This document shows, piece after piece, positions 54,001 through 64,000 of a stretch of 64,000 nucleotides of DNA. The first letter of the stretch is position 1. Each line of letters starts with the position of its first letter. This DNA comes from Paragonimus westermani (taxonomy: Eukaryota > Platyhelminthes > Trematoda > Plagiorchiida > Troglotrematidae), in the NCBI GenBank assembly GCA_008508345.1, contig QNGE01000771.1, forward strand, positions 164,539-228,538. The letters are read 5' to 3'. A program made the position numbers and the translations under genes. The notes beneath the pieces are model-generated. The model ran no database searches. It saw only the letters and a program-made list of their open reading frames with translations, and had not been told where the DNA came from.

Positions 54001-55699
54001 TGACCAGCGGAGCGCACCAGACGAGCATGGTGTCCAAACCTATGGGAAATTCCTGACAGTGAAAACTGCTGGATAGGCGAATGAAATACAGTGATTGCTG
54101 ACTGAAGCAAACAACATAGTGGAAAGTCTAGGACTGTCAACGAAAACTACATACTCAAACGCTGTTTCACATGCTTTCACGTAAGCAGTTGAACTTCAAG
54201 TGGTTCACGAATTCAGAAGTGGATGTATTTGTCTGTTAGGTTCTGTGGATGGTAAACACGATGTTTTCTATTAAATGTTTATTATAGGAAAAGGTCGAAG
54301 GATTGCTATACCACCAGTTAGTCATGGAAGTGATATTTTTTGATCGCTGAAGAAAACAACAAGATATGCGTTGGTAGTGTCGAAAGACACTAATCAAATG
54401 CATTGGACGAAAGAGACAAAGAACAGTCAAACATTGTTTGTTTCCTGATGGCCACCAATGGTTCATGAATTGGTCAAAAGCAGTCGTAATAAACAGGAAT
54501 GTCATGACGGTCAGGTCAATGGTGTAGCAAGTTGACAAACACCACCACCTTGTGATCACAGAATAGGAAATAACACAGAACAAATTAGGTCAATTGTCGC
54601 CAGTGCGTTTTGGTTTCACTGAACTGTCTGTCGGCTGTTCCGTTCCCTGACCGTGCTGGGATTGATGATCAGAATCTGTCGATGGTATTCGTCGGATGGA
54701 ATCTGTCTCACAAGAAGTGTCTTTTGCTGCCGATACGAAAGGAGAGAACAGCGAACCATTAATCCATGCAACCGAGAACATACGTACTTAACAGTTGCAC
54801 CCATTCAATCCTAAAAAGATACCGATATGTAGCCACTGATTGGGGAAATTTCCACGAGGAATCTGCAATAGGCATTACAAAGTAACAAATAAGTGGGAAC
54901 AGTAGTGTCGCCCGTTTCCTCTATTCGTACAGATATTGCGCTATGCAACAAATGGATGTGCCGTATTGTTGTATAACAGGCAGTTTCGTTGTGAGCAGTA
55001 TACTACTCACGAGTAGTGTATTACCCACAGGCGACATTCAGGAACAAAAGGACAAGCCCCGAACAGGACGGACAAGAAGAGACTATCGGAACAGTGTGTA
55101 CATGCTGTGTGAGAACTTTCACGAAGGCGAATGACAACGTACTGTTACCCAACGTATGTGAATGCATGTCTGTCGTGCAAATGAGTGTACGCATTTGTGG
55201 TTTAGTTTTTGACATGACCTGTACGGAAGTTCGCGCAATAAACCAACTTGCTGGCTAAGCGTCTTTTGCGGACACAACAGCATACATAGCGAAATGGTGC
55301 AAAATTCAAAGATCCTACCACAGAGTAAGTGTTATTTAGACAGTTTCTGTGTTTGACCTAAATTGTAAGGCCGCACAGGAGCAATAACAAGACAGAGAAT
55401 GTTTCGGTCTGAAAAAAGCGAATACACAAAGGCGCGTTTGTGTTTGAATGGGGATCAGATATGATGACACGCTTGAAAGACAGCTCTAGCGTGCACAACA
55501 AATGCTGGACGAGGGAGGTATGCGAGCGGTTAAGCTAAAAATTTACCTCTACCCCATTAGGTAAATTAACTCTGAATAAAAAAAACATACTCATCAAAAT
55601 GTGGTTGGTAGCTGATGTAGAGTTTTGCTCTCATTAGAGTGTACGAATAGTGCACATCCTTGCCAGTATCGGGAGTTGAACTCTGGCCACGCTTTCAAG
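51012..55699. other. No confident gene; GC-rich open stretch at 51650-52200
   Basis: 51673-52191 is clearly richer in G and C than its surroundings and open on both strands (92-codon frames overlapping at 51714-51992). Frame 52684-52938 (MAAVRIPEKERPRHIRPFGR start) is basic and unrecognised. The rest has only short frames. An old LTR or gene remnant is possible. Confidence 0.35.
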
Positions 55700-56050
55700 A
55701 AGCAAGTGTTCACAACTGTGTCACTGACCACGAGTAACTCATCATAGCGCTCAGTCGCATCTGCCACATTAAAGCTGGAAGAGTGCGATGATTTGATCAA
55801 CATAGCCAAGACCAGGACGAAATGCAGCTTAAACTTCGTGGACATGTTGCTAATGCATCACGCTTAGTCTGCGGAGTATGGTAGCCAAGAGCACCTTCAA
55901 GGCAATGCGAATCAGGCTAATCCCTTGGTGGTTTGTGTAAGAAATGCATGGGCCTTTCTTGAAAACAGGAACAATTTTGGCCGAACCCCCGTGGATCAAA
56001 ACAGAGATGTCGACATATCGTTTAAGCTTTCCAGCCACCTACTTAAAACA
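55700..56050 (-). mobile_element. RTE-like RT fragment
   Basis: Minus frame 56038-55850 reads KIVPVFKKGPCISYTNHQGI, SLIRIALKVLLATILRRLS, matching the same block of the RT at 23784-25352 (VIPVFKKGS...NHRGISL). Then, in another frame, AAFRPGLGYVDQIIALFQL (55810-55755) matches the GFRSGRGCVDHIFTLR block. About 300 bp, 5'- and 3'-truncated. Confidence 0.8.
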
Positions 56051-56079
56051 AACAATCCACTTACATGATACAGAAGTGT

Positions 56080-57230
56080 GCAACCGAACGCGCAGAATGT
56101 AGACAAATTAGTGTATTAAGGATAGTTGTTGACTTGGTGAACGCTTTCGAAAATTTCCTTGTAAATGCAATAGCAATATTTTCTACAGACGTTGAACCAC
56201 TTTTACCGATTTCCCTTTACAGGAGACTTGGTTTTTTTAATGCGATTTTATTCTATTGCAAAATATTTCCATCCCAATTGCTCTGAAATATCTTACAGAC
56301 CTTAGTCTTTTATGCACAAAATATAAAAGATTTGAATTGGAAGGATCTCATTTTGTACAAGTTGATGGAACAGCTATGGGCAGTTCTTTAAGATCAACAC
56401 TTTCTGACATTTGTCTAGGAATAGCAGAGATAACTTACAAACCATACGTTGACGACATGTGTTTTTACTAACCAAGATCAATTTATCACGTTTCACAATG
56501 TCATGAATTCTTTACACCGTTATTTGTCCACTACTTGAGATGGAATCCAGTGATAACCTAACCTTTTTAGACGTTTTATCCACTCGACAGTTAGATGGGA
56601 CATTGTGCCGCCCTGTTTTTCCACGAATCCACTCGCCGTGGTCAGTGTATTCACCTTACTAATCTTGCATCGGTCAACTATGAACGCGAATTAGTTGAAG
56701 ACATTATTCAGTCGGATCCATCGAATTCGTACTGCTGATACGATAGCTTTCGAACAGCGGTTCTTAACGAAGGCGTTGCAGCCAAACCGGTTGTGTACAT
56801 TGTCCCTAAGAAGGATTTTCTTCGTACATTTATCACTTTGATGTCGTTTGACCAACACAGTTCGACAAAGGATTCAATCCGCTTTATCACGAAATTATCC
56901 TTCAGCTAAATTGGAGCGCTTGCTATCAACCCAGGGACTAAGTCTGAGTACAGTCAAACACTGTCCATCCGACCAATCTGCTTCTCATATTGCCTACCAG
57001 TTCATCTGCAGTTGCAACGACACACATTGGCAGAACGCTTCAGTGCCTTTGCCAGCCAATATCGGAACATATCACGGAGGAGCTGATCAGCTCTCTGGAG
57101 CAAGGCGTCAGCACGGCTGAATACAAACAACACAACCCCGCATCCTCGATTGCCAAACGCTGTCGGATTACTGATTGCATACTGGATCCGATCAACTCGC
57201 TTACTGTATTAGTGCGTAACTGAAACCCAA
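56080..57230 (+). mobile_element. Penelope-like element PLE-2 (RT plus GIY-YIG region), decayed
   Basis: RT pieces: FSTDVEPLLPISLYRRL (56190-56230), FVQVDGTAMGSSLRSTLSDI (56354-56413) and YVDDMCFY (56447-56470, the catalytic Asp pair). Then NLTFLDVLSTRQLDGTL (56558-56605), a linker TNTVRQRIQSALSRNYPSAK (56851-56910), and the endonuclease start YQFICSC (about 56997) continuing one frame later as THIGRTLQCLCQPISEHITE (57026-57085). Several stops and frameshifts are present. RT followed by a GIY-YIG-type domain is diagnostic of Penelope-like elements. Confidence 0.85.
56848..57223 (+). pseudogene. PLE-2 GIY-YIG endonuclease region, frameshifted
   Basis: Two overlapping frames (56848-57120 and 56990-57223). 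The first carries the linker and the Cys motif CSC; the second carries HIGRT (the 'YIG.T' position, first residue His instead of Tyr) and SEHI (the His of the 'EH' motif). A one-base change near 57025 separates them. Confidence 0.75.
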
Positions 57231-60200
57231 AACTTCTGACTCTCAGTGAAGCCATATTGATCAAATAATGAAGACCGCATACGTGCGCTGAAAAATTACT
57301 GATTCAGACTATATATCTTGCTTGGTGGTGAACTTCTGCCTCCTGCTATTTTATTCGCTCGATTGCACGCTATTTGCATCATATCCAATTGTTTGAACTG
57401 ATTGTTTTAAATAAGCGGCTGAAGAGGTTAAACGAAATGTTGACGTACTGTAACAATTGTTTTATCTCTGTTTTGATGATAAAGGACATCCAATGTTTTA
57501 AACCCCAGTAGTTTGAACAACTTCACTGAGGTAATTTACGAGGTGAAACCGCCGGCTGTTTGACTGCAGCTGAGCTCTCATTTACAGAGTAACTGGAAGG
57601 GGGTTCATCCGAGAGTACTCCTCAGGTTGGCTGACCGCCTGAAAAAAAGACATGGTAATTGTCTTTTTAACTCCAGTCGACGACTTCAAGGTTATTATTT
57701 CTCAGTTTGCTCACTCGTCAACGGTCAAAGATTTCGTTGACATAAAATAAACGCCACTCACATTTGATCACAGTTTTCACATTCACAGATTTGCCAGCTT
57801 ACAAATCCCATTAGTGGCAAGGACATGCACCGTTGCTGAGTTTGAACAAGAGTGAAGCGTAAATCGAGTACTTGTTTTCGAAAGTTCAAGTAAGCGCAAA
57901 ATCTGAGGGCGATGAGTGGTATTCAACTTATACCAATCGAATCATTGTCTATTTATTAGTGTCGGAGTCGTTCAGTTCCCTCCTTGAAAGTAGCCACTTC
58001 GATCACAATTCATGTTGCCCTTAAGGGGCGTTTGACTTTATGCATTCTAATGCTTACATTCATTCAAGCATTAGCCACCTTTTTCAAGATGTAGACATTG
58101 CGTATTGGTAGCCATTGGCAAACCAACGTCCGATTTTAAAATGGTTTATCTTGTGTTGGAACATTTAATACAATCCACTGATACTGAGTTCATCCTAAAG
58201 AGTCCGAAGCACAGATCACTTTTTTAATGGTGGATAGTTATTGCACGCTTGTTTCACGTTTAATCATGGAAGCTTCAAACCCTCAGCAATCTGGCTTGTA
58301 GCATCAATCATTTGAAACAAGCTGTTCGATGAGATGGGAGTCGCATTCACAACCTGACGATTAGTAGGTCACAAAACTACCGCACACCTGGGACTGATAC
58401 AACTCGTGACAGATCTGTGTAAAGTTTCGAACCAGTTGATCTAGGCATGAAACGTGTCTGATCAACCAAAATGATTGTCCGCAAGAAAAAAACATGGTGC
58501 ACTTTAATAAACAGCGTACGATAAAGATTAGTTGTGTTAACACGGTAAAAGTGAACAATTTGTGATGTGAGACGTAAGCGAGACAACTATGAGTTAACCC
58601 AAGAGGCTTAACCAAAACACTATCGTCCGTTAAAACCACACGGCAGGATTGAGAGACAAAAGTGAAATGATAAAAAAACACTTGCACAGTATCGCCAGCC
58701 ATGAGATAAGTGACATGATAGTAAACGTGTGCGAAATCAGAAGGGTAGGGTTATCAATCAGATTGCACGAAGTACACCCGATTAAACTGTTATTAGGTAA
58801 GACAGGAATCCATATGTGAAAAAGGCGGGATGGTTGTTAGTGAACGAAAGAATGAAACAGCCAAAAGTAAATGGGGCGATCGAGCGCGCGTGGCAAACAA
58901 ATATCAGACTCGAAGAAAAACAATACCAGGAAAGCGAAAACGTGAAGAACACTGCAGCATTCGTCATTGTGTACCCGTCACAAAAAACCAAAACACTTAC
59001 TGAGGTGGTTGGGTGAATCGTTAGGAGTGAATGGGCAATCGCTACTAACCGAGGAGCTCTTGGGCATCTTCCGTTCGATGATTCTCTACGGTAGTTAGAC
59101 AAAAGCGGAAACACGTTGCAGATGGGTCAATGACTGCGAGCGGTTTGTTTATGCCGATAAAATTAGAAGTGCACTGAACCGTGAATAAAGTTGATGGCCT
59201 ACTCTCACGTGCAAGTTAGTCCAACATATAAAAAAAGACAGAAACCACATAATGCTTTTTTATCATATTCGAACTGATGGTGTTGTTCAAAGCGTAGCAA
59301 CTAGCAGGACGGGCATTACGATACTTGGTTCATGGCCGGAATTTGTCTAAACAACGGCCATGCGGCGTGTTTAGACAGCGTTCCTGGTACGTACACAGTA
59401 TTCTAAGTTCATCAACGTATGTACCGAATTATCTGGATCAAGCAAACTTGAGGTTAGTCGTCAGCATAGCACACTCATGCATTGTTTGAGTACACCGAGT
59501 GCAGATGTAAATTTGCCGCCTGCCACCTGTATCTAGCGTCGAGAGAGAGAGAGTTTGTTACAAACAAACTCTGGAACAACTACTGAAAGCTTGATGAACC
59601 AAGCTGTGTGTGCGTATTCTTTAGAAAGCAGTCTTCACATACAAGTGTATTATTGTTCATAATGAAGAATTGTGTTTAGTGAATTGACCAACCTTTGATA
59701 CTAGTTGGAAATCGGTCAATAGCATATACGAATAAGGCGACCTACACAAGCCTGTGGACAACAGACTGTATCAAATCTTTCGTGCAAGGATAAAACAAAA
59801 ACGCGTTGGATAGGGATGTGCGCATCACAAGCGTCACACAAAGACGATAGTTTGGCGATGTAGAATGAGGCAATAAGTTTGGGTGAAGGTTTTTTACATG
59901 CAAAACCATAGGATGAATGTAGCCCAATGTATTTCTAAGACAGAAATAAAGTATTTTATCTGATACGACAAAATCTCTACTTTCTGTCAACAAAGGAGAA
60001 CAAATAAAATCCTTAGAGATTTGAAGTCCATTCAGGGTATCACTCAGAAGCTGTTTGTAAAATCTAGCCCGTGTGATCCTCAACCTGTTCGTTTTCATGG
60101 ATCACCGGGTGTAACACTGAGAACAATTATAGGCATTGTCGACCTTTGTTTATCACAAAGGATACACAATAAATCACTTACTGAGCTAAACTGGAAAGTG

Positions 60201-60255
60201 TGACGATTACACCGACGGAGTCACTCATATCAAGCAGGCCGATAGACTAAAAGAT
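57231..60255. other. No recognisable gene
   Basis: Frames at 58361-58702, 58782-59114 and 59742-60098 (all minus) lack motifs. A short (GA)n run occurs near 59542. Confidence 0.45.
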
Positions 60256-60261
60256 CTGACA

Positions 60262-60690
60262 AACCACAAACCTCTAATCCTCCAGGTTGGGGATCAGAAG
60301 AAGGTTGACGTCTTTTTCCCGAAAAAGTACCGGTTCTGGTATACTGCCGTTCACCCGTCGCTTTGCCGTATAGGCTTTTGAGCCATAGGCTCTGGTTGGG
60401 AACCCTAATCGTTTTCCTGTCTAGGTTTGGGCGTTCTGGAAGTATCTAAGCCCACATATAATCACGAGTACTCACAATACTAGTAATCCCATACTGCACC
60501 GGTCATTCTGCAGTATAAATCGGATCGCCCCATCTGCTGCATACAGCAGGGTGGATAGACGGAAATATACTCAGGTCTCACAACACACAGCTGATCATAA
60601 CAACACTGTGCCGGTAAGTCTCATTTCATGTCATCCAGCCCCAGGCCTCCCTCGTTACTTGCTTAGACCTGGAGTGCGACTTAATACAGA
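60262..60690 (+). repeat. Interspersed repeat D, copy 2
   Basis: Same-strand partner of 27110-27590, diverged, best preserved at both ends. See the copy 1 entry for the shared blocks. Confidence 0.55.
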
Positions 60691-60863
60691 GACTAGAATC
60701 CAAGACAGCAGTCAACGTATGGAACTAACAGCGTCTCCACTGTCTACCCGATACCCGTTATGCAATTCGTGTGATTNGACTAGAATCCAAGACAGCAGTC
60801 AACGTATGGAACTAACAGCGTCTCCACTGTCTACCCGATACCCGTTATGCAATTCGTGTGATT
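60691..60863. other. Exact 86-bp duplication flanking a single N (probable assembly artefact)
   Basis: 60691-60776 and 60778-60863 are identical by eye ('gactagaatccaagacag' to 'gcaattcgtgtgatt') and separated only by the N at 60777. This is what an unmerged contig overlap looks like. The 129-codon frame spanning it is not a gene. Confidence 0.85.
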
Positions 60864-63800
60864 TCATGGCCGCTACTGACCACAGCTACTGTTCACAGCA
60901 AGATGGCCACAACCGCACTGGTAGATTGGGTTCTTGTTAGCAGTGGAGTTTACGATGTCCGTTTGACAGGTTCTACTCAGACTAGCTCTAGACCCAAAAT
61001 CTTCGGAAATCTTCTCATCGTGTCTGTTTGTGACTATGATGGTTGAAACAAGTGCTAAGAATGCCAGCTAATGGCTCTAAACACTGAGCATTACTTGTCA
61101 ACAACGCAGCTGATGGACGCAAGGTACAACACAGACAGTGATGATTTGGTTCAAATTAATCATAAGCTCTTAGCAGGCTAGCTACCGTACACCGTGACAT
61201 TTGTTAGGATGGTGTGTAACTCAGAGTGGGTATGTTACTGGCTCCCTTATGAGGTGGCTGTTTAGCAAAGCAACGACTTCGTCGCCGCCATGGAAAATTC
61301 CATGGACAAACCGGTAACCGGTCGATAATCAGACCGGGAGTGCTGTTTCAACAGTGATTAAATCAACGATCAGGAGGCTCACTAGTTGACAAAGTATTCA
61401 GTCCAAGCTCCGTGACCTTTAGCTACCTTGGTATTCCACTCCACAGCATAGATAGGGAACGCGGAAGAATTAACACACTTCACAAATTAAATCAAATTGA
61501 CAGCGTTGTCTGATACGATTTACGTGCAAAACAGCCAGCTCAGAGAACCCAACAATGTAGGCCGTGTTCGTTCTGAGGACCTGGGGCTTCATAACTCATA
61601 AACTGTGAATGGAGGTCTTTGAGGATGAGAATAACGGTTAGACGGGTTTAGTGGCGTGAAGGTTGTCGTTCCCTGAGTGAGTTGTCGGTGAATAAAAATC
61701 GGTAAATGAGGTGGAGCAGTGACTGTTGCAGAGAACGTCATTTGTATACGCTGTTTTCATTTCGCTTATTGATTCAAAAATATAGACATCCAGGTGCTAA
61801 ATGTTTAGTTTAAATGAAGGGAGTTGTGAATTAGACAGCACCCACTTTTCCAGCTTTGTGTTCAAGCAAAGGTTACCATTCCCTTATTTACAACTGTGTA
61901 ACACCTAGGCATCCACATAAATTGCTATTGAGAATGTCGGTTAGGTTATACCACACTGTTAAGACATGTAAGAGTGAATCAGTAATGATCGTGGGTGTTT
62001 TGCTTCCCGCAGAAAGTAAACAATAACCCTTGTATCTCATCTACATACAACTTATATATGTATCAACTCCTCAATGAGCCTTATAATAAGGTCAAACACT
62101 TAAACTCCGTCTGTTGTCTATGGAGGGGTACTAAGCGAGACATGCATGGAAAGTTATACAGTAAGCGTGTGCCCGAATCACGAATTGAATGTACCAATCT
62201 ATGATAAGCAGCACGCCGGAAAACTACAGAACACAACAACGTTTATGTTGTCACAAAGGCGAAAAGATTCATTTGCAGGGGTATACACAGTGAGAAAAAG
62301 CTATTGGGGTCAGACAAGCACACAGGTAGATTTCTATCGACTAAAGTATGGGGAATCACGAGAAAGTTGCGACCAAATCCTAAGTATACCGACGGAACAA
62401 ACATACGCACACAAACATTGGCTTGGGCAAACAGAAACAATACGTTTCACGACAATAGCGCGATTCTGCCCTACTTCGGGGGGGGGTGCGTGCCCAATCA
62501 CAACTGAACGATGTCCTTTAAGCCTCCCGCTCTGTAACCTACATTATGTGCCTATTACGTAATTATTGCCTTCATTTTAATTCAGGTCGTGCAAAATGCA
62601 CAAAGTTCGGAGGGTCATGATTGGGCATATCCAATATGCATAGAGGTCACTGGAGCATAGATTCATTGACAATCATCCGGACACCACATTTTGTCTCATA
62701 TTACGCACACGTAATCACAAAAGTAGTTTGAATTATGTTAAATTACAAGAGGTGGAAGAAAACCAGTACGGTCTGATAAATGGAGTGACTGTCTTATAGC
62801 CATACGGATACCATCAGTTCGAAGTGATGAATAACCGAAAACGAGCTTGTTCGTTACACCATTTTTCTGATGAGTACTTTGGGGATTTTTAACCACTTGA
62901 AACTCTAAAACAGCAAGATGTTTCCATCGTTTTCTGAAAACTTCTATTCGTCACATGTACGTGCAAGTTATTAGAGTAGAAGCGTGGAAGTTCAATCCAT
63001 GCTTGTTGGATAACATCTATTAGCTCAGAGTTCGAGACACAACACACGTCCATCTGGTCCTAGTTGGGCTCAGAACCGGAACGGACGTAGGTAGTTCTGT
63101 TGTGTAACCCTTGTTTCGCCAATCCAAAAGTGTATATTCAACAACTTTCGTATTGAAACGTTTATTATCCAGTAGGCGTTGGGCCCCAGAATGGTAGCAA
63201 ATAGTATACAGAAGTGTGAGTATACCTCACTGAGTACACTAGTTTGTTTCCATAATGCCCATTCAAAATTAACTTTGAAACCGAAGGCGTCCAACACCAC
63301 AAACCAGTCAGTTCCAAACGGGTGTCAAACATACTACAATGGTCCTCCTCTCAAATAGTGTCATTAGAGTGTCCATTTGTCGCGCCCATTCAAATTAACT
63401 CTTTTCATCATCAGACTTCAGACTTAGGCCACTTGCTCACAGTAATCATTTGGTTTGGCACAGATAATCAACTGTGGAATTCTCTTGAATTTTCGGCTAA
63501 CCAGAAAGGAGAAGCTTATCAAGACTCGACAAAAACACGTTCAAGAACAACTTACGTCGAAATAACTTAGGGTGTCAAGTAGACACAACAAGCCGGTCGA
63601 GTATGAGTGAAACAAATTCTCCTTCGACAGCCTAACTCCTTTTAAGCATACGCGCCGGGCGAAGATATTGGTGCATTGATGATTCAGCCTGTCGCACTTG
63701 CTTCTCGATATCTCTACAGCTGAGATGCAACTCACCGAATACCAGACAACTATCCATCTTGAACTGTGTAAGCTAATTCTTCCTGGGCACGTGTAACAAT

Positions 63801-64000
63801 ACAAAATGAGTTCTCCTTAAATCAAAGCTGCCTGTGATCGGTAAGTGATTGGTGCGCAGACGATGTGGTTGCAACACACAGCGTCAAAGCAAAGTGAACG
63901 AAACTCTGCATAACAATCAGGAGTCAGATATAACATCCAAGAATAACTTAACGGATGTGCATCAATATTTAACCAGCGAAACTCGGATAATCTGTGACGT
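60864..64000. other. No recognisable gene
   Basis: Frames up to 138 codons (62146-62562, +) show no domain. A stretch around 61395-61440 (VTFSYLGIPLHS) hints at the 'YLG' block of LINE proteins but has no further support. Confidence 0.45.

Noticed and set aside
61380..61500. LINE-like 'YLG' block (VTFSYLGIPLHS)
   Set aside because: A single short motif without neighbouring RT blocks in any frame.
1..64000. CRISPR arrays, bacterial operons, rRNA genes
   Set aside because: None were seen: no regularly spaced identical repeats, no ribosome-binding-site-led gene clusters and no rRNA-like blocks.

Overview
The window reads as nuclear DNA of a flatworm, most likely a large-genome trematode (fluke). 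The basis is the mix of retroelements (CR1/jockey-like and RTE-like LINEs, Penelope-like elements, a CsRn1-type Ty3/gypsy element), intron-rich low-density sequence, and one host gene with a 31-nt micro-intron followed by an intron of about 16.4 kb. Nothing bacterial, viral or organellar is seen. Species cannot be fixed from this sequence alone.

The one host gene I can name is a homologue of CCDC115/VMA22, the V-ATPase assembly factor, on the + strand: exon 1 at 19471-19567, a 31-nt intron, exon 2 at 19599-19732, a huge intron, and the last exon at 36114-36437. Together these give about 184 codons, close to the human protein, with matching phases. The large intron is filled with transposon remains and holds a 200-base assembly gap.

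Layout. 1-2.8 kb: LINE family A with an open 871-codon ORF (EN plus RT), continuing off the left edge. 5.4-8.7 kb: two degraded minus-strand LINE copies (families B and A). 10.9-15.9 kb: two family B copies tail to tail in opposite orientation, with near-identical blocks inside otherwise diverged sequence. 15.9-16.3 kb: a TA/CA-rich low-complexity tract. 19.4-36.4 kb: the CCDC115 gene, with family A, RTE-like and other LINE pieces in its second intron. 41.3-42.2 kb: the 3' end of another RTE-like element with a C2H2-like tail. 44.8-50.4 kb: a Penelope-like RT fragment abutting a 5'-truncated CsRn1-type gypsy element (gag, PR, RT, RNase H, IN, probable 3' LTR), whose integrase is split by a 397-bp solo-LTR-like insertion with a 5-bp target duplication. 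50.9 kb: a degenerate tRNA-Gly(GCC) copy. 55.7-57.2 kb: an RTE-like fragment and a second Penelope-like element with a frameshifted GIY-YIG region. 60.7-60.9 kb: an exact 86-bp duplication around a single N, probably an assembly artefact.

Two unclassified interspersed repeats each occur twice (8.79/42.60 kb and 27.1/60.26 kb). The rest, including most of 57.2-64 kb, shows no recognisable gene. Almost every element is broken by stops or frameshifts; only the family A ORF at the left edge is fully open over its whole visible length.
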